The notes under the pieces are model-generated. The model did no database searches. It worked only from the letters and a program-made list of their open reading frames with translations, and was not told where the DNA came from. From the NCBI GenBank assembly GCA_023230985.1, contig JALNWH010000019.1:1-24651 (forward strand): a stretch of 24,651 nt of DNA, in the 5' to 3' direction. Origin of the DNA: Bacillota bacterium (GTDB lineage: Bacteria > Bacillota > Clostridia > Lutisporales > Lutisporaceae). A program made the position numbers and the translations under genes. Below, one piece after another: positions 1 to 7,214 of this stretch. The first letter of the stretch is position 1. Each line of letters opens with the position of its first letter.

Positions 1-407
1 AATAGTCTATAATCCCCGTGACCTCCGCCTTTAGTCGCTTGGAAGTAATCGGATTGTGCAGGTTGAATACTTCCCAATCCGGGACCGCCTCTCACAATAT
101 TTACTATTACACAAGGAAGCTCGGCACCTGCTATATAGCTTATACCTTCTTGTTTTAAGCTTATTCCGGGGCTTGATGAGGATGTCATTACTCTGGCTCC
201 CGCACCTGCTGCTCCATATACCATATTTATAGCAGAAACTTCCGACTCGGCTTGTAAAAAGCAGCCTCCTTCCTGAGGAAGCCTTAAAGACATATATTCA
301 GGTATTTCATTTTGCGGTGTTATCGGATAGCCGAAGAAAAATTTGCATCCGGCCTTTATGGCTGCTTCAGCTATGGCTTCGTTACCTTTCCATAATTCTC
401 TTGCCAT
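1..407 (-). CDS. vorB: 2-oxoacid:ferredoxin oxidoreductase alpha subunit VorB (partial)
   Basis: N-terminal 135 residues of the alpha subunit of a branched-chain 2-oxoacid (2-oxoisovalerate type):ferredoxin oxidoreductase; the rest runs off the left edge. The enzyme oxidatively decarboxylates 2-oxoacids to acyl-CoA and reduces ferredoxin in the cytoplasm. Translation begins MARELWKGNEAIAEAA and includes the FGYPITPQ motif, an E-S-E-V-S-A segment and a GPG-rich stretch typical of the pyrimidine-binding domain of VorB/PorA-like alpha subunits. The ATG at 407-405 has an AGGAGGG ribosome site at the usual distance; a second ATG at 411-409 is out of frame. It lies 18 bp behind the ferredoxin gene, as expected for a split VOR with delta and alpha subunits; the TPP-binding beta and the gamma subunits would be expected beyond position 1. 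VOR rather than another KOR rests on sequence memory and on the ptb-buk context. Confidence 0.9.
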   Translation of the reverse strand, partial: MARELWKGNEAIAEAAIKAGCKFFFGYPITPQNEIPEYMSLRLPQEGGCFLQAESEVSAINMVYGAAGAGARVMTSSSSPGISLKQEGISYIAGAELPCVIVNIVRGGPGLGSIQPAQSDYFQATKGGGHGDYRL

Positions 408-425
408 TCATTTTCCCTCCTTAAA

Positions 426-638
426 TTACAATCTTTCAACAGTTATTACTGAATCCGGGCATATCCTGGCGCATGCCGCACACGCAGTACATTTTTCCAT
501 TTCCTTTACTGTTGCCGGGTGATATCCTTTGATATTAATTCTGTCTTTGTCCATAATCACTATATTTACCGGACAAACAAGGGTGCATAGTTCACAACCC
601 TTGCACCTATCCTCGTCAAAAGTGACCTTTCCTGCCAT
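426..638 (-). CDS. 2x[4Fe-4S] ferredoxin, delta subunit of the 2-oxoacid oxidoreductase
   Basis: Seventy-residue ferredoxin-type polypeptide with two complete C-x2-C-x2-C-x3-C-P cluster motifs (CKGCELCTLVCP near the N terminus and CTACAACARICP near the C terminus), so it should bind two [4Fe-4S] clusters. Its length and its position directly before vorB match the delta (VorD/PorD-like) subunit, which passes electrons from the oxidoreductase to soluble ferredoxin. Its start codon abuts the stop codon of the P-loop ATPase upstream, indicating translational coupling. A GGAGGG ribosome site lies inside the end of the upstream gene. It could also be named simply 4Fe-4S dicluster protein; the assignment as a VOR subunit comes from context. 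Confidence 0.9.
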   Translation of the reverse strand: MAGKVTFDEDRCKGCELCTLVCPVNIVIMDKDRINIKGYHPATVKEMEKCTACAACARICPDSVITVERL

Positions 639-1331
639 TTAAAACCCTCCTTCAATTTCCGTTTCCCAAGGCTTTTTCATATAAATATTTATAGGAAAAA
701 TTTTACCTTGTAAATTTTTTGGCAATCTATCCATTAAACTAATATGTGATACCACATATTTAATGGGCAAATTTAACTCCTTGGAGACTTCCTCGCATAG
801 CTTTTGTCCTTTCAAAATATCTTCTATTTGTGTATCACCGCATAAATGAGTGTTATTTACCAGCGCTGTTACCTTTTGTCTTGAAGCCAGTTCAATAGAA
901 CGTATATATCTTATTGAGCTTTCTTTATTAGAAGTCATAGGTCTGTTAGCATTAAGAACGAAAAAAACATCGCATTCATCTTTATCTATATGATCATAAA
1001 ATCGTCCTAATACGGTAGCTCCTGCCTTATCGCCTCCTACATCTATAACAGCTTCATAACTTTTATCCTGCAACAATGTATAAATTTCCGGTGAAAGTGC
1101 CGGTAGGTCACCTGCAAAGCTTTTTATTGTACTTGATACAACCTTTATACCTTTTTCTAAAAAAATCGGTTCTATCTCCCTAGACCTAAAATAAGGATTT
1201 ACTATATCCAAATCCGCAATAGCTGTTTTAAAGCCTTTCTCAGCCAAGTCAAAAGCGTAGTTGACTGCAAATTCTGTTTTGCCGCTGCCGTAATGACCTG
1301 TAATAATTCTTACTCGCTTATCTTTTTTCAT
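639..1331 (-). CDS. P-loop ATPase of the MinD/CobQ-like type, unknown role
   Basis: Protein of 230 residues with a clear Walker A motif GHYGSGKTE at residues 12-20 and a D-L-D-I-V-N-P-Y-F-R-S-R-E segment near residue 42 that resembles the switch region of SIMIBI/ParA-like nucleotide-binding proteins. No membrane segment or cluster-binding cysteine motif is visible. It lies between buk and the ferredoxin gene, touching the ferredoxin gene with no spacer and 17 bp behind buk, so it is co-transcribed with the oxoacid pathway. An ATP-dependent role in assembling or maturing the iron-sulfur/TPP oxidoreductase is possible, by analogy with Mrp/NBP35 and CooC proteins, but the sequence does not show it. 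Function unassigned. Confidence 0.85.
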   Translation of the reverse strand: MKKDKRVRIITGHYGSGKTEFAVNYAFDLAEKGFKTAIADLDIVNPYFRSREIEPIFLEKGIKVVSSTIKSFAGDLPALSPEIYTLLQDKSYEAVIDVGGDKAGATVLGRFYDHIDKDECDVFFVLNANRPMTSNKESSIRYIRSIELASRQKVTALVNNTHLCGDTQIEDILKGQKLCEEVSKELNLPIKYVVSHISLMDRLPKNLQGKIFPINIYMKKPWETEIEGGF

Positions 1332-1348
1332 ATCATCAATCCTTATTT

Positions 1349-2422
1349 TTAATAAACTTTTGCTTTTTCTTCTTCTCTTAAAACTCCCAAAGCTCCCTGC
1401 GCCATAGCTACCATTTCATCTTCTCCGGGGTAAATCATAACTTCTGATATAAACTTAACTTTTTTCTTTATCCAATCAGTAAACATTTGGTCGTAGGCCA
1501 ACCCGCCGGTTAAGCAAACAGCATCTACGTCACCTTCTAAAACTGCTGCACAGCCGCCTATTTCTTTTGCTACTTGATAAGCCATTGCATAATAGACTAA
1601 TTCAGCTTTCTTATCTCCGGCTTTAATTCTCTCGCTGATTTCCCTTCCGTCATTAGTATTCAGATGTGCTACCAGTCCGCCTTTGCCTACAACCTTTTTC
1701 TTTATTTCCTCTTGAGTATATAGATTTGAAAAACAAAGCTTAATCAGATTTCCTATTGGTAATGAACCTGCTCTTTCCGGAGACATAGGCCCTTCTCCGT
1801 CCAGGGCGTTATTTACTGCAACAACCCTGCCCTTTTTATGCGCACCTACAGATATCCCCCCACCCAAATGGGCAATTATCAAATTAACTTGGTCATATTT
1901 TTTACCAAGGTCTTTTGCTGCACGTTTGGCAACAGCTTTTTGATTTAGTGCGTGGAATAAGCTGATTCTATTTATTTCCGGAAGACCTGTTATTCTAGCA
2001 ACGTCATCAAGTTCGTCTACTACAACAGGATCCACAATAAATGCAGGAATATTTAATTGAGATGCAATTTCATGGGCTATTATACCGCCCAGATTTGAAG
2101 CATGTTGCCCCATAACCCCTTCTTTTAAGTCTTTTAACATCTTATCATTTACACTATAAGTTCCGCCTTCTAAGGGATTTAAAAGTCCGCCTCTGCCTAT
2201 TACTGAATTAAGTTTAGTAATATTTATTCCTTTAGTGTTTAATGTATCGAGTATAACATTTTTTCTAAATTCATATTGATCATATATGGTAGGATAGGGG
2301 GATAATTCTTCATTGGAATGTCTAAGAGTTTCTTCAAAAACAGGTTTTTCATTATCATAAATAGCAATTTTCGTTGATGTGGAACCGGGATTTACAATTA
2401 GTAGTCTATAAGTCTCAAGCAT
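1349..2422 (-). CDS. buk: Butyrate kinase
   Basis: Acetokinase-family enzyme of 357 residues, the normal length for butyrate kinase. It converts butyryl (or branched-chain acyl) phosphate plus ADP to the acid plus ATP. Visible motifs are the N-terminal phosphate loop NPGSTSTKIAIYD, GRGGLLNPLEGGTY, HALNQKAVAKRAA, the nucleotide-binding AHLGGGISVGAH, DGEGPMSPERAG and LTGGLAYD. The ATG follows a GGAGGG site at a 7-nt spacing. It lies 26 bp behind ptb, and together they convert acyl-CoA made by the VOR complex into acid and ATP. With vorB in the same operon the physiological substrates are probably isobutyryl-, isovaleryl- or 2-methylbutyryl-phosphate rather than only butyryl-phosphate (inference). 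Confidence 0.96.
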   Translation of the reverse strand: MLETYRLLIVNPGSTSTKIAIYDNEKPVFEETLRHSNEELSPYPTIYDQYEFRKNVILDTLNTKGINITKLNSVIGRGGLLNPLEGGTYSVNDKMLKDLKEGVMGQHASNLGGIIAHEIASQLNIPAFIVDPVVVDELDDVARITGLPEINRISLFHALNQKAVAKRAAKDLGKKYDQVNLIIAHLGGGISVGAHKKGRVVAVNNALDGEGPMSPERAGSLPIGNLIKLCFSNLYTQEEIKKKVVGKGGLVAHLNTNDGREISERIKAGDKKAELVYYAMAYQVAKEIGGCAAVLEGDVDAVCLTGGLAYDQMFTDWIKKKVKFISEVMIYPGEDEMVAMAQGALGVLREEEKAKVY

Positions 2423-2448
2423 ATATTTCCCTCCTTTTCAATCACAGT

Positions 2449-3363
2449 CTATTTAAGGCCGGCAATAAGGGCTCCTATGGCAATTGAGTTTAACTTAGCT
2501 TCATCACTATCCGCTCTGGATGTTACTACCATAGGTACTTTTGCTCCCACAACTATTCCTGAGCTCTTACCTCCCGCCAAAAAGCTTATTGCTTTATATA
2601 GGATATTACCTGCTTCTATTGTAGGAACTACAAGTATATCAGCATTACCTGCCACCGGATGGTCAATACCTTTATGCTTAGCCGCCTCTAGTGATATTGC
2701 ATTATCCAAGGCAAAAGGCCCTCCTATAATGCAACCCGAAATCTCTCCTTTTATATTCATATCAACCAAAGCTTCAGCATCCAAAGTTGCCGGCATTTTT
2801 GGGTTAACCTTTTCTACTGCAGCCAATATAGCTACTTTTGGCACGTGATTACCCAACGCATGGGCTACCTTTACAACATTTTCTGTAATCTGTTTTTTCT
2901 GTTTTAGATCCGGTGCAATATTCATACCTGCATCGGTAATATAAAATAGCTTATCATATGCATCCACTTCAAAAACTGCAACATGAGATAATACATTACC
3001 CGTTCTAAGACCAGCCTTTTCTTCCAAAGCAGCTTTTAATATAATAGCTGTATCTACTATACCTTTCATAAGAATCTGCGCTCTGCCTTCAGTAACAAGA
3101 GCTACTGCCTTTTTACAAGCTTCTGTTTTATCTTTTTCTTCAATTATTTCATAACCTGATAAATCCATATCAATCTGAGAAGCCGCTTCTAATATCCCTT
3201 CTCTATCTCCTACAAGTATAGCATTTGCAATACCTAAATCATTAGCAGATTTGATAGCCAGTAATACTTCTCGATCCTGCGCCACAGCTACAGCTATGGT
3301 TTTTCCACCGTTTCCTTTTGCAGCATCAATAATCCCATCAAAACTTTTTATCAATTTAATCAT
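2449..3363 (-). CDS. ptb: Phosphate butyryltransferase
   Basis: About 304 residues, of the phosphate acetyl/butyryltransferase family (compare 301-302 in clostridial Ptb). It exchanges CoA for phosphate on butyryl-CoA or branched acyl-CoA. Recognisable segments are AVAVAQDREVLLAIKSA, LMKGIVDTAIILKAAL, FYITDAGMNIAPDL and GGPFALDNAISLEAAKHKGI, with a C-terminal VVTSRADSDEAKLNSIA that is characteristic of the family. The start is uncertain. GTG at 3366 and ATG at 3363 sit almost on the GGAGTG ribosome site, whereas TTG at 3354 (giving MIKSFDG) has better spacing and resembles family N termini. First gene of the ptb-buk-ATPase-ferredoxin-vorB operon, preceded by a sigma-54 promoter. Confidence 0.95.
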   Translation of the reverse strand: MIKLIKSFDGIIDAAKGNGGKTIAVAVAQDREVLLAIKSANDLGIANAILVGDREGILEAASQIDMDLSGYEIIEEKDKTEACKKAVALVTEGRAQILMKGIVDTAIILKAALEEKAGLRTGNVLSHVAVFEVDAYDKLFYITDAGMNIAPDLKQKKQITENVVKVAHALGNHVPKVAILAAVEKVNPKMPATLDAEALVDMNIKGEISGCIIGGPFALDNAISLEAAKHKGIDHPVAGNADILVVPTIEAGNILYKAISFLAGGKSSGIVVGAKVPMVVTSRADSDEAKLNSIAIGALIAGLK

Positions 3364-3422
3364 CACTCCATTTAATAATTATTTTAAATTATAAATGTCA
3401 AATATTATCTTATTATAATATG

Positions 3423-3440
3423 TTGCAAATTTTATGCCAT
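3423..3440 (-). promoter_or_regulatory. Sigma-54 (-24/-12) promoter of the ptb operon
   Basis: On the minus strand the sequence reads TGGCAT-AAAAT-TTGCAA. The -24 GG and -12 GC dinucleotides have exactly the spacing of the RpoN consensus TGGCAC-N5-TTGCA. The TGGCA element is at 3439-3435 and the TTGCA element at 3428-3424. It lies about 60 bp before the ptb start, leaving a short leader. The adjacent gene encodes a sigma-54 activator, which supports the reading. Confidence 0.85.
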
Positions 3441-3474
3441 CTTCATCAAACCTACTATTATCAATGGATTAAAT

Positions 3475-3514
3475 AAAAAAGGTGAATTTTTTCAAACAGA
3501 AAAAACCACCTTTT
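3475..3514 (-). terminator. Rho-independent terminator of the sigma-54 activator gene
   Basis: The arms at 3477-3492 and 3500-3514 pair as an 8-bp CACCTTTT/AAAAGGTG block plus a T6/A6 block, separated by a 1-2 nt bulge. On the minus strand the stem runs into a TTTTTTATTTA tail. It lies about 55 bp after the activator stop codon and just ahead of the ptb promoter, so it separates the cdaA-cdaR-activator transcript from the ptb operon. Confidence 0.7.
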
Positions 3515-3568
3515 GCAATATCTTGCGTGCAACACTTTGCAAAAATTTCATGATGAAGTATATTGCAC
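3511..3568. promoter_or_regulatory. Cluster of TTGCA half-sites, candidate enhancer (UAS) for the sigma-54 activator
   Basis: Within 58 bp there are a TTGCAA palindrome at 3513-3518, TTGC-GT-GCAA at 3523-3532, TTGCAA at 3538-3543 and a TTGCA at 3563-3567. The first three centres are 12 and 13 bp apart. The cluster is about 85-140 bp upstream of the -12 element of the ptb promoter, the usual location of bacterial enhancer-binding-protein sites, and lies beside the gene of a Fis-type activator. Binding by that activator is inferred. Confidence 0.55.
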
Positions 3569-3569
3569 A

Positions 3570-5000
3570 CTATTTTATACCATATTTCTCTATTTTGTAG
3601 TATAGGTTTCTTAATGAAATACCTAAGACCTTTGCTGCTTTTGTCTTATTATTATTATATTCTTTCAAAACATGATGTATAAACTTTTTTTCTATCCTTT
3701 GTGTTAATTCTTCCAATGTCATATCTTCCTCAACCTGATACTCATTGTTTAATGGAATATCATCGTCTTGTATATATGAATTAAATTTAGGCATATGTTT
3801 TGTTTGAATTATTTTTTCATTTATTCTCATATTTATTATCGCTCTGCCAATAATATTCTCTAACTCCCGAACATTACCCGGCCAACTGTATTCAGTTAAA
3901 GCTTTTATTGCATCTTCTTTTATACCTTCAATATTTCTGCCATATTCCTGGTTAAACTTCTTTATAAATAGTCTAGCCAATAATAATATGTCTCCTTTTC
4001 TTTCCCTAAGGGGAGGTATCTTAATTGGAAACATATTTATCCGGTAATATAAATCCTTCCTAAATTTACCGTGTTTAACCGATTCTTCAATATTTGCATT
4101 AGTTGCTGCTATTATTCGTACGTCTATATTAATAGGTTTTGTACCGCCTACTCGAACGATTTCTCTTTCCTGCAATACTCTCAAAAGTTTTGCTTGGGTT
4201 TCTACACTTATTTCAGATATTTCGTCTAAAAATACCGTTCCTCTATCAGCTTCTTCAAACAATCCTTTTTTACCACCCTTTTTAGCTCCGGTGAAGGCTC
4301 CTTCTTCATAACCAAATAATTCCGATTCTAAAATTGATTGAGCGATAGCGGCACAATTCACTCTAACAAATTGATTATATTTGCGATCACTGGCATTATG
4401 GATGGCATGGGCAAACATTTCCTTGCCTGTCCCGCTTTCCCCTACTAAAAACACTGATGCCGGTGTAAAGGCGGCTTTTTTTGCTTTCTCTATAGAATCT
4501 ACAATACTTGCTTCATCACCTGCTATATCATCAAAGGTGTATTTAGCTTCCAGTTTTCTAATTATTTGTTTAGCTTGTTTTAGTTCTTCAGAAAGCCGAT
4601 TCATTTCCGTAATATCATGTAGTACCCCGACACTACCTTTTAATTCCCCATCAACTATAATAGGGGCGGCATTTACCAATACTTCTTTTTTACTTGGCCC
4701 CACCTTTAGCAAGCTTCCCTTTACCGGTTTCTTTGTTGCTAAAACTTGCATATGCACTGATTCGCCCTCTGCAATATCAACGGTAGCTGGTTTACCTAAA
4801 ATATCCTTTTCCGATAAACCCGTAATTTTAGTATAAGCAGGGTTTATCATTATACCCAAACCCTCTTTATTAACAACGGAAATTGCATCTTGTGTAGCAT
4901 AAAAAACAGCACCAAGCATACTTTTTACTTCTTTTAAATTTGTAAGTTCTTTGCTTATCTTCAAGGTGTTATCCTTTTCATCACTCATATTATCAATCAC
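3570..5000 (-). CDS. Sigma-54-dependent transcriptional activator (PAS - AAA+ - Fis HTH), probable regulator of the ptb/buk/vor operon
   Basis: Enhancer-binding protein of 476 residues. A PAS sensor domain covers about residues 28-135 and is followed by a short coiled linker. The AAA+ domain has Walker A GESGTGKE at 187-194, the sigma-54-contacting GAFTGA loop at 234-239 and Walker B TVFLDE at 255-260. A Fis-type helix-turn-helix lies at about 428-476 (KTKAAKVLGISLRNLYYKI). It has no receiver domain, so the signal is probably a small ligand or redox cue sensed by PAS. A sigma-54 promoter and palindromic sites lie immediately downstream, before ptb, so control of branched-chain oxoacid fermentation in the manner of Bacillus BkdR is likely. 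The gene starts 10 bp after cdaR and probably shares its transcript. MIDN at 5000 or MSDE four codons later are both possible starts. Confidence 0.93.
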   Translation of the reverse strand: MIDNMSDEKDNTLKISKELTNLKEVKSMLGAVFYATQDAISVVNKEGLGIMINPAYTKITGLSEKDILGKPATVDIAEGESVHMQVLATKKPVKGSLLKVGPSKKEVLVNAAPIIVDGELKGSVGVLHDITEMNRLSEELKQAKQIIRKLEAKYTFDDIAGDEASIVDSIEKAKKAAFTPASVFLVGESGTGKEMFAHAIHNASDRKYNQFVRVNCAAIAQSILESELFGYEEGAFTGAKKGGKKGLFEEADRGTVFLDEISEISVETQAKLLRVLQEREIVRVGGTKPINIDVRIIAATNANIEESVKHGKFRKDLYYRINMFPIKIPPLRERKGDILLLARLFIKKFNQEYGRNIEGIKEDAIKALTEYSWPGNVRELENIIGRAIINMRINEKIIQTKHMPKFNSYIQDDDIPLNNEYQVEEDMTLEELTQRIEKKFIHHVLKEYNNNKTKAAKVLGISLRNLYYKIEKYGIK

Positions 5001-5010
5001 CTTTTTAGAA

Positions 5011-6216
5011 TTATTCTGGCTTTTTCAAAGTAATTCTTATCTCGCTTGGATTAAGTTCGTGTACTTCTAAATGCTCCGGTTTTGTAAACAAAATTGGCAT
5101 ATTATATGTTCCTTCTTCTAAGTCAAGTAAATCAATATAAAATGCATTATCTATATCCCATGAATTAACAATGCTTTCGGTACCTTTTATAATTGCTTTT
5201 AAGTATATAGGAATCATCTCTAGTTCAAAATTTTCCGATAGATTCTTTACACCAACTCTATTTGTTTCTATTTCTTTTTCAATTAACTTTTCTACACTGG
5301 CACTAAAAGCGATACCACCGTTTTTATTAACAATTTCAACTCCTTCGGGAAGTATTAAAAATGTTTTCTGTTCAACAGAATTCTTAACATCCAAAAATTC
5401 AATTCTTTGTGTGGTTATTTTAGTTATACTATCTAATACCTCTTTTTTCCCTACTATATTTACTGTTTTAGGGTTTATTTCCACGCCGGTTAAAACATAT
5501 CCATCCGCCGGTACTACTCTATAATCTGCTTCAACAGCTACGGATTTTGTATTCTCGATTGGAACCACTACATCCACTTGTTTTGGATTTATATCTAAAC
5601 CTTCAATAGTATTATTTTGTTCATCACTAAGAACGACTTCAGCCTTTTGACTTACCGTTTTATCCAAATTAGTTATATCGATTGAAACCTCCGCTTTATT
5701 TATTGTTTCTATTATTGATTCTGCCCCTTTTACCATAATTTCTGAAGGGTTAGTAAAAGGTGTCATTGCTGCTGTACCATTTAATGTACTTCCGGTAATT
5801 TTTAGTGTCACAAGTAACATTTCTGAAATAATATTATCAATATTTAAGGATAATCTATTGGAAGAAACCCAAAATATATCTACTCCCAACGGAATACCGG
5901 TAATATCTATGGGCAATTCCACTAACCCCTTAGAGCGTATCTCTTTTAAATCCACAAATGCTGATACAGTTGTCCTGTTCATACTATCAAGGTAATTTTT
6001 ATTACCTCTCAATCTTATTGATACATTAAAAGGCTCATCATCCAACAAAACCAGGTCATTCACTAATAGTGTATCAGTATTTATCAATCTTATGGGTAAA
6101 CTTAAATCCTTATTTATCACCGGGTTTTGTTCTGTGATAACATAAAGCCAAAGCATAATTGCCAAAACCGCTGAAAGAATTATTACTGTAATCTTTTTAT
6201 CCAGTAAATCATTCAT
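5011..6216 (-). CDS. cdaR: CdaR / YbbR-domain regulator of the c-di-AMP cyclase
   Basis: Protein of 401 residues with one N-terminal membrane anchor (about residues 8-26, ITVIILSAVLAIMLWLYVI) followed by an extracytoplasmic region built from repeated YbbR-like beta domains; recurring patterns such as 'V-x-V-P-I' and 'N-P-x-x-V-x-V-x-G' are visible. CdaR binds and modulates the membrane diadenylate cyclase CdaA. The gene overlaps the end of cdaA by 8 bp, the conserved arrangement in Firmicutes. In many relatives glmM follows; here the next gene is the sigma-54 activator, 10 bp away. The number of YbbR repeats (probably four) is estimated by eye. Confidence 0.92.
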   Translation of the reverse strand: MNDLLDKKITVIILSAVLAIMLWLYVITEQNPVINKDLSLPIRLINTDTLLVNDLVLLDDEPFNVSIRLRGNKNYLDSMNRTTVSAFVDLKEIRSKGLVELPIDITGIPLGVDIFWVSSNRLSLNIDNIISEMLLVTLKITGSTLNGTAAMTPFTNPSEIMVKGAESIIETINKAEVSIDITNLDKTVSQKAEVVLSDEQNNTIEGLDINPKQVDVVVPIENTKSVAVEADYRVVPADGYVLTGVEINPKTVNIVGKKEVLDSITKITTQRIEFLDVKNSVEQKTFLILPEGVEIVNKNGGIAFSASVEKLIEKEIETNRVGVKNLSENFELEMIPIYLKAIIKGTESIVNSWDIDNAFYIDLLDLEEGTYNMPILFTKPEHLEVHELNPSEIRITLKKPE

Positions 6217-7021
6217 CCTTCACACCCCACTTCCTTAAAACAACCTGCTCCTTGCTGGTATATTCATTATTTAAAATCTCTTTTAAGGATTTAGGATCCA
6301 AATATCTAGAAAGTTTACCGTCTTTTGCAAAAGAAATCACGCCGGTTTCCTCCGATACTATTATAACTAAACTATCAGATATCTCTGTAATCCCCAACGC
6401 GGCTCTGTGTCTTGTTCCTAATTGTTTACTTAAATTTTGATTGTCTGTCAATGGAAGGAAACAGCCTGCAGCTGCAATCCTGTTTTTTCTAATAATTATC
6501 GCTCCATCGTGCAAAGGAGTATTAGGCGTAAAAATATTTATAAATAAACCGGCTGATATTTCAGAATCCATCAAAACCCCGGTTCCAATATATTCATTTA
6601 ATCCTGTATCCTGTTCCAATACTATTATGGCACCGATTTTATTTTTTGAAAGTTCGGAAACAGCAGTGCTGATTTCTTTTAGCATATTTTCGATTTCTTG
6701 CTTCTGAAGTTCGCTTTTTACGAAAAGCTTACCTCTGCCAATATGCTCCAAAGCCCTTCTCAGCTCCGGTTGAAATATGATGAGTATAGCAATGACACCA
6801 ACTGTCATCGCATTTTTAAGCAACCAATACATAGTGTGAAGTTGCATGATATCACTTAGTTTTGTAATAATAATTAAAACAATAATACCTTTAATTAGCT
6901 GTTCAGCCCTTGTCTCTTTTATAAGCATCATAAGTTTGTAAATAATAAATGCAATAATACCGATATCCAAATACGTACTCCATTGCTTCAAAAACGGCAA
7001 TAATTCTCTAAATTCATTCAT
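6209..7021 (-). CDS. cdaA: Diadenylate cyclase CdaA (c-di-AMP synthase)
   Basis: Membrane diadenylate cyclase of 270 residues, which makes c-di-AMP from two ATP. Three hydrophobic segments occupy about residues 17-34, 43-56 and 68-84. The DAC/DisA_N domain follows with the catalytic motif DGA at 172-174, GTRHRAALG at 202-210 and S-E-E at 223-225. I chose ATG at 7021 because a GGGGTGAGG ribosome site precedes it. An in-frame TTG at 7045 would add eight residues (MHNDWGEA) that contain this ribosome site and so are unlikely to be coding. First gene of cdaA-cdaR-activator. c-di-AMP controls osmolyte and cell-wall homeostasis, so the operon is probably constitutive. Confidence 0.95.
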   Translation of the reverse strand: MNEFRELLPFLKQWSTYLDIGIIAFIIYKLMMLIKETRAEQLIKGIIVLIIITKLSDIMQLHTMYWLLKNAMTVGVIAILIIFQPELRRALEHIGRGKLFVKSELQKQEIENMLKEISTAVSELSKNKIGAIIVLEQDTGLNEYIGTGVLMDSEISAGLFINIFTPNTPLHDGAIIIRKNRIAAAGCFLPLTDNQNLSKQLGTRHRAALGITEISDSLVIIVSEETGVISFAKDGKLSRYLDPKSLKEILNNEYTSKEQVVLRKWGVKDE

Positions 7022-7060
7022 AGCCTCACCCCAATCATTATGCAATTTCTTTCATATCTA

Positions 7061-7066
7061 ATTATA
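7061..7066 (-). promoter_or_regulatory. Candidate -10 box of the cdaA promoter
   Basis: A perfect TATAAT on the minus strand lies about 40 bp before the cdaA start. A TTGACT lies upstream but 23 bp away, too far for a normal -35 box, and no good hexamer is found at 16-18 bp. Weak evidence based only on the -10 match. Confidence 0.35.
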
Positions 7067-7170
7067 CACCAAAAACCAAGTAAAGTTACAGTCAATATGC
7101 AAATTATTTTTTAATAGAAAAAATAAGACAATATAATGTAAGAGAAAGGTGATAAAAGGCAGGAAAGGGG

Positions 7171-7196
7171 GCAGGGGCGGTCTGTGACCGCCTACT
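7171..7196. repeat. REP-like palindromic element, copy 1
   Basis: Perfect 7-bp inverted repeat GGCGGTC/GACCGCC around a TGT loop, flanked by GGGG on one side and CCTAC on the other. It is strikingly GC-rich in AT-rich intergenic DNA between the M14 peptidase and cdaA. No T tract follows on either strand, so it is not a typical terminator. A related element with the same flanks is at 11186. Confidence 0.5.
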
Positions 7197-7214
7197 ATAA
7201 ATGTCCCTTGTATT

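Noticed and set aside
4381..4836. 151-codon plus-strand frame opposite the sigma-54 activator
   Set aside because: It is antisense to the PAS and AAA+ coding region, with Ser/Ala/Phe-rich composition typical of a shadow frame.
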